Positions 1-5,776 of a DNA stretch of 5,776 bases are shown here, one piece after another; positions within the stretch are counted from its first letter, which is position 1; each line of letters opens with the position of its first letter. Location: positions 1 to 5,776 of the forward strand of contig JAFGXZ010000273.1 of the NCBI GenBank assembly GCA_016936335.1, written 5' to 3'. Source of the stretch: Fidelibacterota bacterium (GTDB lineage: Bacteria; Fidelibacterota; UBA2242). The translations under genes and the position numbers were made by a program. The notes below the pieces were generated by a model that had not been told where the DNA came from, ran no database searches, and worked only from the letters and a program-made list of their open reading frames with translations.

Positions 1-11
1 CGCTGTTTCAT
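1..11 (-). CDS. 5' end of a divergent gene, cut by the window edge
   Basis: On the minus strand an ATG (plus-strand CAT at 9-11) is followed by AAA CAG CG up to the window edge, giving Met-Lys-Gln and an incomplete codon. Six bases upstream of the ATG is GGGAGGG (plus-strand CCCTCCC, 18-24), a very strong Shine-Dalgarno sequence at ideal spacing. A TATAAT hexamer lies further upstream on the same strand. Nothing can be said about the product from three residues. The call rests only on the ribosome binding site and spacing and on the AT-rich, gene-free stretch that follows. Confidence 0.5.
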
Positions 12-17
12 AAATAT

Positions 18-24
18 CCCTCCC
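18..24 (-). promoter_or_regulatory. Ribosome binding site of the leftward gene
   Basis: The minus strand reads GGGAGGG, six bases before the ATG at 11-9. It is the main evidence that a gene starts there. Confidence 0.5.
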
Positions 25-51
25 ATATAAGAATTTTAATCATTTGAAGAC

Positions 52-57
52 ATTATA
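52..57 (-). promoter_or_regulatory. Possible -10 box for the leftward gene
   Basis: The minus strand reads TATAAT, a perfect sigma-70 -10 hexamer, about 40 bases before the leftward ATG. No good -35 hexamer sits 16-18 bases upstream (the sequence there is roughly AATAAA), and the region is AT-rich, so chance is a real alternative. The rest of 12-213 holds no convincing ORF. A TTGAAC at 156-161 could be a -35 for the rightward permease gene, but its -10 partner (TATTTA, 180-185) is poor. Confidence 0.25.
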
Positions 58-201
58 AATTGAATGTAATCTGATTTATTCCCCGGTGACATCTTTTTTA
101 GGAACCATGCATCAGACTTATATTCTTTGAATTAACAAACACTGATTAGACGCATTTGAACAATAAATTATCCAATAAATATTTAAAAAACAATCGAAGT
201 T

Positions 202-210
202 GAGGGGGAG
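202..210 (+). promoter_or_regulatory. Ribosome binding site of the FtsX-type permease
   Basis: GAGGGGGAG ends six bases before the ATG at 217 but only three before the in-frame GTG at 214. The spacing therefore favours the ATG as the true start. Confidence 0.75.
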
Positions 211-216
211 TCCGTG

Positions 217-2634
217 ATGATAATCAATTATTTTAAAGTTGCCCTGCGGAATATGTCCCGCCATAAGGTCTATTCCTTCATTAACATTCTCGGATTGGCG
301 ATTGGTTTGACAGCCTGTCTGTTAATTCTTCTCTACCTGCAATGGGAATTAAGTTATGATCACTGGAATAAAAATGCTGACCGAACTTACCGGGTCGCCC
401 TGTCCGGTATGCTCGGTGAAAATGAATTCAACGGATCGGTTTCCTGTGCACCGCTGGCACGCACTCTGGTGGCCGAATTTCCCGAGGTAGAAAACGCTGT
501 TCGTCTGCGCAATTTCGGTTTTCCGGTCCTACGCTATAACGATAAAGTGTTCAGCGAAGAGCAGTTTTTCCGTTCCGATTCGACTTTCTTTGACATCTTC
601 AGCGCCGAAATGATAATGGGCGATCCCAAGACCAGTCTTGTCCAGCCTTTTTCTCTTGTGCTGACAGAATCCATGCGGCGGAAATATTTCGGCGATGAAG
701 ACCCCATGGGTAAAATTATCAACTCCGACAACCGAACCGACTGGAAGGTAACCGGCGTAATCAGGGACTTTCCTGAAAACAGTCATTTTCACCCCGATTT
801 TCTGGCCAGTTTTACCGGAAATGAGGGTGACAACAATATCTGGGTCAGCAACAATTATCATACCTATGTTCTTTTGAAAGAGGGTGTTGATTATCAGGAT
901 GTCGATGCGAAATTGGCCGATCTTGTCCTGAAATACGTCGGCCCGCAGATTCAGCAATTTCTGGGTGTTTCCTGGGATCAGCTGGTGGCCAACGGCGCCG
1001 CCTATGAATACTATCTCCAACCGATGACCGACATCCATCTGAAATCGCACCTGGATTTTGAAATCGAACCCAACGGAAACGCCATGTATATTACGCTGTT
1101 TTCCATTATTGCGGTGTTTATTCTAATCATCGCCTGTATCAACTTTATGAATCTGGCGACCGCCCGCTCGGCCAATCGCGCCCGGGAAGTGGGTATTCGA
1201 AAAACATTAGGGTCAAATCGTTCACAACTGATCGGCCAATTCCTGACCGAATCAATTGTAATCACCTTTATCGCGATTCTTCTGGCGATGATTTTTACCC
1301 GGCTACTGTTGCCGGCATTTAACACTCTCATCCAGACATCTCTGATTATTAATTACTTCAGTAATTTCACGATTATTCCACTACTGATTCTGACCGCGAT
1401 CCTGGTTGGCTGCCTGGCCGGTCTCTATCCGGCCCTCTACCTGGCGTCCTTCCGGCCGGTCAAGGTACTCAAAGGCGAAAGACAGAAAGGCGGCCGGGAG
1501 GCGACTTTGCGCAGCGCCCTGGTGGTTTTTCAGTTTCTGATCTCCATTGCCCTGTTCACCGGAAGTTTTATCATTTACCGGCAGCTCAGTTTTATGCAGA
1601 ACCGGGATCTGGGATTTGATAAAAACAACCTGATTATTATCGAAAAAACCGATGATATTGCCCGCACATTCAATGCATTTAAACAGGAAGTGCTGGAAAG
1701 TCCCTCCATTCTGAATGTCTCTAACAGTCAAACAATCCCCGGAAGAAATATTGGCAATAATGTTTACTCCCATAGTGATGCCGCCATGGAGGATTCAAAA
1801 CTTCTGAATTTCCATGTTACCGATGATGATTTTGCCGATACATATAAAATTGATATGGCTGCCGGACACTATTTTGTCACCGGTCGCAGTGTCGATTCCA
1901 ACGGTGTCATCCTGAATGAGACCGCCGTACGGGAATTAGGTATTGAAAACCCGGTGGGGAAATATATTATTCAGACCGGCCAGAATTCCAATGAAATTCT
2001 TAAATATGAAATTCTTGGAGTGATCAACGATTTTCATTACCAGTCGCTGCACCGGAAGATTGAACCAATGATTATCTTTTTCCAGCGCTTTGGCGCCGGA
2101 CGTACGACAACTGTTCGCATTGATCCCAAGCATACCCAGGAGGCCATTCAGCATATCGAAAACGTCTGGCATAAATATGCCGGTAATCAGGCCTTTGAAT
2201 ATGTCTTTTTCGATGAGGATTTTAACCGTCTTTACCTGACCGAAATCCGCACCCGCCAGATCGTAACGATTTTTTCCACACTGGCAATATTCATCGCCTG
2301 TCTCGGTCTCTTCGGACTGGCATCATTCACGACTGAACAGCGCATCAAAGAGATCGGCATCCGCAAAGCCCTGGGCGCAACAGTTTCCGGTATTTTTACT
2401 CTGCTGTCCCGGGATATTCTCAAATTAGTCCTGCTGGCGGCCCTGATCGCCCTGCCGGCATCCTATTATATGATGAGTAACTGGTTACAGAATTTCGCTT
2501 ATCGCGTCAGCTATAGTATTTTCGGATTCATCCTGGCAACGCTCATTGCCGGGATTATCGCCATCCTGACTATCAGCAAACAAACGTACAAAGCCGCCAG
2601 CGCCAATCCGGTGGATGCACTGAAATACGAATAA
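217..2634 (+). CDS. ABC transporter permease, double FtsX/MacB-like
   Basis: This is the membrane subunit of a type VII (MacB/LolCDE/FtsX-like) ABC system, a class that uses ATP to move lipoproteins, peptides or drugs, or to transmit force across the inner membrane, rather than to pump through a channel. The 805-residue protein is two repeated units. Unit one has a membrane helix at about 19-42, an extracytoplasmic MacB_PCD-like domain at about 45-285, and FtsX helices near 290-312, 350-375 and 388-410. Unit two has a helix at about 435-455, a second extracytoplasmic domain to about 680, and helices near 683-705, 735-757 and 768-790. The family's coupling motif follows the first helix of each FtsX block: AREVGIRKTLGS in unit one and RIKEIGIRKALGA (709 onward) in unit two. 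Length and layout match the 800-residue permeases common in Bacteroidota and relatives. The ATG at 217 is preferred over the GTG at 214 on ribosome-site spacing. No ATPase gene lies beside it, so substrate and partner are unknown. Confidence 0.93.
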   Translation: MIINYFKVALRNMSRHKVYSFINILGLAIGLTACLLILLYLQWELSYDHWNKNADRTYRVALSGMLGENEFNGSVSCAPLARTLVAEFPEVENAVRLRNFGFPVLRYNDKVFSEEQFFRSDSTFFDIFSAEMIMGDPKTSLVQPFSLVLTESMRRKYFGDEDPMGKIINSDNRTDWKVTGVIRDFPENSHFHPDFLASFTGNEGDNNIWVSNNYHTYVLLKEGVDYQDVDAKLADLVLKYVGPQIQQFLGVSWDQLVANGAAYEYYLQPMTDIHLKSHLDFEIEPNGNAMYITLFSIIAVFILIIACINFMNLATARSANRAREVGIRKTLGSNRSQLIGQFLTESIVITFIAILLAMIFTRLLLPAFNTLIQTSLIINYFSNFTIIPLLILTAILVGCLAGLYPALYLASFRPVKVLKGERQKGGREATLRSALVVFQFLISIALFTGSFIIYRQLSFMQNRDLGFDKNNLIIIEKTDDIARTFNAFKQEVLESPSILNVSNSQTIPGRNIGNNVYSHSDAAMEDSKLLNFHVTDDDFADTYKIDMAAGHYFVTGRSVDSNGVILNETAVRELGIENPVGKYIIQTGQNSNEILKYEILGVINDFHYQSLHRKIEPMIIFFQRFGAGRTTTVRIDPKHTQEAIQHIENVWHKYAGNQAFEYVFFDEDFNRLYLTEIRTRQIVTIFSTLAIFIACLGLFGLASFTTEQRIKEIGIRKALGATVSGIFTLLSRDILKLVLLAALIALPASYYMMSNWLQNFAYRVSYSIFGFILATLIAGIIAILTISKQTYKAASANPVDALKYE

Positions 2635-2654
2635 GATTAACGGTTTCTATCCAA

Positions 2655-2696
2655 TAAACACCGATCTGCAATTGTAAATCTGCAGTTCGGTGTTTA
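2655..2696 (+). terminator. Hairpin terminator after the permease gene
   Basis: The arms 2655-2670 (TAAACACCGATCTGCA) and 2681-2696 (TGCAGTTCGGTGTTTA) pair over 16 bp with a single mismatch, around a 10-base loop. It lies 20 bases after the permease stop. The AAACACCG/CGGTGTTT base of the stem is the usual shape of an intrinsic terminator and gives short A and T runs on the two sides. The T tract is short and broken by AAA, so termination may be partial. It separates the permease from the acyltransferase gene and makes a joint operon less likely. Confidence 0.72.
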
Positions 2697-2719
2697 AATT
2701 TAAAGCAATAATATCAGGC

Positions 2720-2723
2720 AGGA
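2720..2723 (+). promoter_or_regulatory. Ribosome binding site deciding the acyltransferase start
   Basis: AGGA, preceded by a second AGG at 2716-2718, stands five bases before the ATG at 2729. The competing in-frame GTG at 2690 has no such site and lies within the hairpin's right arm. Confidence 0.6.
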
Positions 2724-2728
2724 CACTC

Positions 2729-3565
2729 ATGACACATCGTGATCCCGATTTACTGAGAATCCAGAGAATCAAGTACAATCGTGCGAAACGGATTTTGAAA
2801 CCCCTGTTTATCCCTTTTAATCATGCCGTCAACTATATCGGTCTGAAGAATATTATCAAGCATGGTCCCAACCTTATCGTGGCTAACCATCCCGGAATGG
2901 GCCGGGACATTGCCGGCGTCCTCACCGCTTATCAGCGACAGCTCTATTTCCTGGCGGCTCACTACCTGTTCGATGCCGACATTCTGCTGAATACTCATGT
3001 CAAACCGGCCCTCGGCCCGGTCTTCTCAAAAATTCTGTTTCCCCTGGCGGATCGGTTTTCCCATTACCTCCCAAAGGTTTTAAAAGAACACGAGATGATT
3101 CCCATCAATAAGCACTATGACGGCGACCTTGCATCATTCGCCCGGCAGCTCCGGAAATCGATCGAGCAGGTTAAGCATTACCTGCTGCAGGGACGGGCAG
3201 TTGTCATCTTTCAAATCACTTACAATATTTTAAAATCCATCGGTCAAAAACAGATCGTGGATAAAGAACCCAGTGAATTTCATCCCTATATTCCCCGGTT
3301 TAACCCGACCTTTGGAAAAATTGCTTACGAGTTATACACTGATTATAATCTTTCAGTACCCGTCACTCCAATCGGTATTCATGGTGCCGAAGGGTTGAAT
3401 CCCTTTAAAAAAATGGTGGTTAATATCGGCCAGCCGCTGACAATCGCTTCCTGTCATCAAAAGACTATCGGGAAAGACCCTGTCACTCTGTTTACCACCA
3501 GTCTGGAACGCCGGGTTGCCGAACTGATCAGTACATCCGGATTACCGGCTGTTCAGACCGTGTAA
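2729..3565 (+). CDS. Divergent PlsC-like (LPLAT) acyltransferase
   Basis: This is a probable membrane-associated acyltransferase of the lysophospholipid/glycerol-3-phosphate superfamily, which transfers acyl chains to lipid or lipid-like acceptors. The 278-residue protein has the fold's landmarks in order. A motif I-like block IVANHPGMGRD spans 50-60, with His54 and Asp60. A motif II-like MIPINK is at 123-128. A hydrophobic GRAVVIFQITYN stands at 155-166, where PEGTRS normally lies. SVPVTPIGIHG (209-219) matches motif IV, and VNIGQPLTI (231-239) matches the usual closing strand. There is no signal peptide and no clear membrane helix, so peripheral attachment is likely. Two things are odd: His and Asp are five residues apart rather than four, and the Glu-Gly-Thr of motif III is missing. 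The acceptor cannot be named, and loss of activity is possible. The start at 2729 is chosen by its ribosome site; a GTG at 2690 would add 13 residues. It converges with the channel gene across a 51-bp gap. Confidence 0.8.
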   Translation: MTHRDPDLLRIQRIKYNRAKRILKPLFIPFNHAVNYIGLKNIIKHGPNLIVANHPGMGRDIAGVLTAYQRQLYFLAAHYLFDADILLNTHVKPALGPVFSKILFPLADRFSHYLPKVLKEHEMIPINKHYDGDLASFARQLRKSIEQVKHYLLQGRAVVIFQITYNILKSIGQKQIVDKEPSEFHPYIPRFNPTFGKIAYELYTDYNLSVPVTPIGIHGAEGLNPFKKMVVNIGQPLTIASCHQKTIGKDPVTLFTTSLERRVAELISTSGLPAVQTV

Positions 3566-3616
3566 ACAATTATATTTCATCGGAATAACTACGTATTCTA
3601 TCGGAATGCTCACGAA

Positions 3617-4900
3617 TCAATCAAACAGTTCTTCGTGAAATGCCTCTTTCAGTTCTTCCTGCATCGGGAAAATCACAACGTCCCGGGATTGGTCGGGAGT
3701 AATACTCTTCTCAAGGATATCATTAATTTCATTGGCAGTGTGGCTATAAAGCCGGCAGAAAATCGTGGCTTTATGAAGTTCCTCCGGTCCGCCCAGTTTC
3801 ATGTTGACCGCCAGTTCCAGGTTTTCCATATCCCCATCCCGGCACAGAAACAGGATAGCGTTTTTACGGCTGTCCCGAATCTTCCCGGCCACCAGTTCCC
3901 AAATGTCGGATGAATGAATATCGCCTTCAACGGGATTGTGAATAAAGCAGCCCATGACAGCATGTTCCTGAGCCCACTGAAATTTTCGTCGTTTCAGGTC
4001 GATATTCATATGGCTGGCAACAACGACAATATCGTCATGACTCTTGCGCTCTTTATCACTGCTGAGATGATAAAACAGCATCTGCCCAAAACGTCCGTAA
4101 CCGAGAATAATAAAGATATTTCCGTTTGGATCGAGGTAATTTCTTTGCAGTACCCAACGACGGTACAAACGGCGCGTAACAACCTGGTAGCCGTTGAAAA
4201 TCCGTACACCGGCATAAAGCGGATCGTTTAGAAAACTCTGTTTCCAGAGATCGTGCAGCCCCAGGTTACCCAGGTGGAAAAATGTCTTCAAATCCTTGCG
4301 GCGATCCGACATACCCTGAATGCTGACCAGGGTATTGAGGTTTGTGATATCCAGGTTGGTTGTAATGTATACCCGTTTGGCATGTTGCACACTCGCCCGG
4401 CGAAGTACTGACAGCTGGGAAAAATCATCCCGCAGCCACCAGGTGGTTTTGCTTTTCCGCAGAAAGATGCTCCGGGAATTATTTGGATCTCTTTCAATCA
4501 CTACAATCCGGTGATCCCGTTTTTCATGCTCCTTGATTAGATCATAAATCAGCCGACCGTTACGGCCTAAACCACATACCACTGAATGATTGCGCCAGCG
4601 GGGTGAAAAATGACTCAGAACTTTATCCTGGATTACCTGGTACACTACTCCCAGTGTCAACACCGGCGCCAAAAAATAGCAAATCCACAGCAGCGCAATT
4701 GCCGTCATTGGTCCACCGCCCGGTAGACCGATATCCAGCCCACCAATGATAAACAGCGTCAGTGAATAATAAAGCGCTTCGAAGTAGCGGCTTACACCAC
4801 TTTCCGTTACCATCGTTGTTTTCAGGAATGATGTCCAGGCGACCAGGACGATTAAGATAAACAACGAATATTTCCAATATTTCCAGATTATCCGAATCAT
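3617..4900 (-). CDS. Ion channel-like protein with two RCK/TrkA-N domains
   Basis: This is a predicted inner-membrane channel of the two-helix (Ion_trans_2) class, gated by a cytoplasmic ring of RCK domains. The 427 residues begin with membrane helix one (about 11-27), then a pore-helix segment (39-50), a pore loop (51-63) and membrane helix two (about 65-90). A first RCK domain starts with the Rossmann motif GLGRNG (110-115) and has Glu136 at the end of strand two. A second starts with GYGRFG (267-272) and has Ala295 at the matching place. Four subunits would supply the eight RCK domains of a full gating ring, as in GsuK, MthK or BK-type channels (family knowledge). The pore loop reads IIGGLD (51-56) where potassium channels have TVGYGD, so ion choice is uncertain. 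The start is supported by GGAG eight bases upstream (plus-strand CTCC, 4909-4912). It is transcribed divergently from the radical SAM gene. A non-channel NAD-binding sensor is the main alternative. Confidence 0.85.
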   Translation of the reverse strand: MIRIIWKYWKYSLFILIVLVAWTSFLKTTMVTESGVSRYFEALYYSLTLFIIGGLDIGLPGGGPMTAIALLWICYFLAPVLTLGVVYQVIQDKVLSHFSPRWRNHSVVCGLGRNGRLIYDLIKEHEKRDHRIVVIERDPNNSRSIFLRKSKTTWWLRDDFSQLSVLRRASVQHAKRVYITTNLDITNLNTLVSIQGMSDRRKDLKTFFHLGNLGLHDLWKQSFLNDPLYAGVRIFNGYQVVTRRLYRRWVLQRNYLDPNGNIFIILGYGRFGQMLFYHLSSDKERKSHDDIVVVASHMNIDLKRRKFQWAQEHAVMGCFIHNPVEGDIHSSDIWELVAGKIRDSRKNAILFLCRDGDMENLELAVNMKLGGPEELHKATIFCRLYSHTANEINDILEKSITPDQSRDVVIFPMQEELKEAFHEELFD

Positions 4901-4908
4901 TTTCTCAA

Positions 4909-4912
4909 CTCC
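4909..4912 (-). promoter_or_regulatory. Ribosome binding site of the channel gene
   Basis: The minus strand reads GGAG, eight bases before the ATG at 4900. A purine-rich TTGAGAAA fills the gap. This agrees with the protein starting just before its first membrane helix. Confidence 0.6.
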
Positions 4913-4924
4913 ATTATTGTTTTA

Positions 4925-4953
4925 AAATTACTCACTTTCGCAGGAAGGTGCAA
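4925..4953 (-). promoter_or_regulatory. Weak candidate promoter for the channel gene
   Basis: On the minus strand TTGCAC (plus 4948-4953) and TAATTT (plus 4925-4930) are 17 bases apart, the ideal sigma-70 spacing, and lie just upstream of the ribosome site. Each matches the consensus at only three of six positions, so this is a suggestion from spacing and location. Confidence 0.2.
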
Positions 4954-5046
4954 AGGAATAACAGTAACCGCTTTTTTCAGTTTTGATAGGTTTTAACGAT
5001 CTCTTTACACAACTTGGGAAAATTTCAGGGTAGATTTTCAGCAATA

Positions 5047-5075
5047 TTAAGAAAAATCAACGATCGCCATATATG
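5047..5075 (+). promoter_or_regulatory. Weak candidate promoter for the radical SAM gene
   Basis: TTAAGA (5047-5052) and TATATG (5070-5075) each match the sigma-70 consensus at four of six positions and are 17 bases apart. The -10 lies inside the perfect palindrome at 5066-5077, so a protein bound there would block it. Expected transcription would start about 45 bases before the ATG. Confidence 0.25.
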
Positions 5076-5077
5076 GC
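5066..5077. promoter_or_regulatory. Perfect 12-bp palindrome, possible operator
   Basis: GCCATATATGGC is its own reverse complement, and the symmetry does not extend beyond it. It lies in the 225-bp divergent region between the channel and radical SAM genes, 48 bases before the latter's ATG. It is too short and loop-less to be a terminator; a dimeric regulator site is the natural reading. No regulator gene is nearby and I do not recognise the site. Confidence 0.3.
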
Positions 5078-5113
5078 ACAATAATTGACGCTTAAGCAGG
5101 GGCAGATCATTAC

Positions 5114-5118
5114 AGGGA
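5114..5118 (+). promoter_or_regulatory. Ribosome binding site of the radical SAM gene
   Basis: AGGGA stands seven bases before the ATG at 5126. An in-frame TAA at 5093 and the lack of another start codon between them fix the start of the gene. Confidence 0.6.
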
Positions 5119-5125
5119 TTGCAGG

Positions 5126-5776
5126 ATGCTACTTCGTTTACAAAACAGCATTGTCTATGGACCGGTGGCCTCACGTCGGCTGGGACATTCTCTGGGTATC
5201 AATCTATTGCCGTTTTACCAGAAGACCTGCACACTGGACTGTCTCTATTGTCAATACGGCTGGACCCGCTTCAGCAACCTGGAAACAGCCAAATTTCCAT
5301 CCGTAACAGAAGTTCTTTCGGCCCTGGAACATTCGTTGAAAAGTCTGCCCGCATCCCCGGATTACATTACCTTTTCCGGCAATGGTGAACCGACCCTACA
5401 TCCGGAATTTGGTACAATTATCGACGAAGTTAAACAACTCCGTGATGCCCTGGCGCCCGGCGCTAAAGTTGCAATCCTTTCAAATTCCACCATCCTAATC
5501 CGCCCTTCCATACACACTGCCCTGGAAAAACTGGACGAAAGGATCATGAAGCTGGATGCCGGGAACGCAACGATCTTTGAAATCTACAATCGTCCTCATC
5601 CATCGTATGAATTTCATCGGATCATCGAAGGACTCGCCGCCTTGAAAAATGTCACCATCCAGTCCCTGTTTACCGGCGGAAGGGATGGCAATTACACACC
5701 GCCTTCTATCCTCGACTGGGTGAATAAAATTGTTGAAATTAAACCACGAATGGTTCAAATTTACACCCTTGATCGC
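5126..5776 (+). CDS. Radical SAM protein, COG0731-like, 3' end outside the window
   Basis: The frame is open for 217 codons and runs off the window on a codon boundary, so the C-terminus is missing. Cys35, Cys39 and Cys42 form the CxxxCxxC motif that binds the [4Fe-4S] cluster used to cleave S-adenosylmethionine. Before it stands GPVASRRLGHSLGINLLP (12-29), a signature of the COG0731 Fe-S oxidoreductases, some of which are labelled wyosine-synthase-like. After it come FSGNGEPTLHPEF (83-95), which contains the GGE-type SAM-binding segment as GNGE, then LSNSTIL, MKLDAGN and a QSLFTGG strand, all in the family's usual order. Cytosolic location is expected. The substrate is unknown: relatives of TYW1 modify tRNA, but most bacterial members have no proven reaction. 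The start at 5126 follows an AGGGA at seven bases. The gene diverges from the channel gene, and no partner enzyme is visible. Confidence 0.9.
   Translation, partial: MLLRLQNSIVYGPVASRRLGHSLGINLLPFYQKTCTLDCLYCQYGWTRFSNLETAKFPSVTEVLSALEHSLKSLPASPDYITFSGNGEPTLHPEFGTIIDEVKQLRDALAPGAKVAILSNSTILIRPSIHTALEKLDERIMKLDAGNATIFEIYNRPHPSYEFHRIIEGLAALKNVTIQSLFTGGRDGNYTPPSILDWVNKIVEIKPRMVQIYTLDR

Noticed and set aside
529..1773. Several minus-strand open frames of 63-173 codons opposite the permease gene
   Set aside because: They lie fully inside a clear coding gene, have no recognisable domains or ribosome sites, and their composition mirrors the sense codons.
2693..2704. Perfect 12-bp palindrome TTTAAATTTAAA
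   Set aside because: It is pure A/T, low in complexity and overlaps the tail of the terminator; this needs no separate explanation.
3579..3607. Direct repeat ATCGGAAT at 3579-3586 and 3600-3607
   Set aside because: Two 8-base copies, 21 bases apart, in an AT-rich gap are within chance, and no third copy is seen.
3635..4514. Plus-strand open frames of 64-105 codons opposite the channel gene
   Set aside because: The RCK and membrane segments are plainly read on the minus strand; these frames show no family features and no start signals.
5085..5388. Two plus-strand frames overlapping the start of the radical SAM gene
   Set aside because: They are in other frames than the CxxxCxxC-bearing reading, one uses a TTG with no ribosome site, and neither resembles a known protein.
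1..5776. A new defence, mobile or biosynthetic system
   Set aside because: No nuclease, toxin, transposase, integrase, repeat array or gene cluster of linked function is visible. The genes alternate in strand and have unrelated roles.

Overview
The window carries four protein genes that can be read with confidence, plus the first few bases of a probable fifth. Protein families and base composition suggest a Gram-negative bacterium, plausibly from the Bacteroidota/Calditrichota/Marinimicrobia neighbourhood, because a roughly 800-residue permease with two FtsX units is typical there. Every start in the window has a clear Shine-Dalgarno sequence, which is unusual for core Bacteroidota and leans towards a relative of that phylum. 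This placement is inference; there is no rRNA or marker gene to settle it.

Layout. Positions 1-11, minus strand: the start codon of a gene leaving the window to the left, behind a strong ribosome binding site. Positions 12-213: a divergent, AT-rich promoter region. Positions 217-2634, plus: a large ABC-type FtsX/MacB-like permease, closed by a hairpin at 2655-2696. Positions 2729-3565, plus: a divergent PlsC-like acyltransferase. Positions 3617-4900, minus, convergent with the acyltransferase: a two-helix ion-channel protein with two RCK/TrkA-N domains and a pore loop that is not the usual potassium filter. Positions 4901-5125: a second divergent promoter region holding a perfect 12-bp palindrome. 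Positions 5126 to the end, plus: the first 217 codons of a radical SAM enzyme of the COG0731 type.

The genes do not look like one operon or pathway. Strands alternate, a hairpin separates the first two, and the functions (lipoprotein/peptide-type export or membrane remodelling, lipid acylation, ion conductance, radical chemistry) are unrelated apart from the first three acting at the membrane. I see no mobile element, CRISPR array, tRNA, rRNA or integrase, and no clearly new multi-gene system. The parts most worth a second look are the channel with its altered filter and the acyltransferase with altered catalytic motifs.
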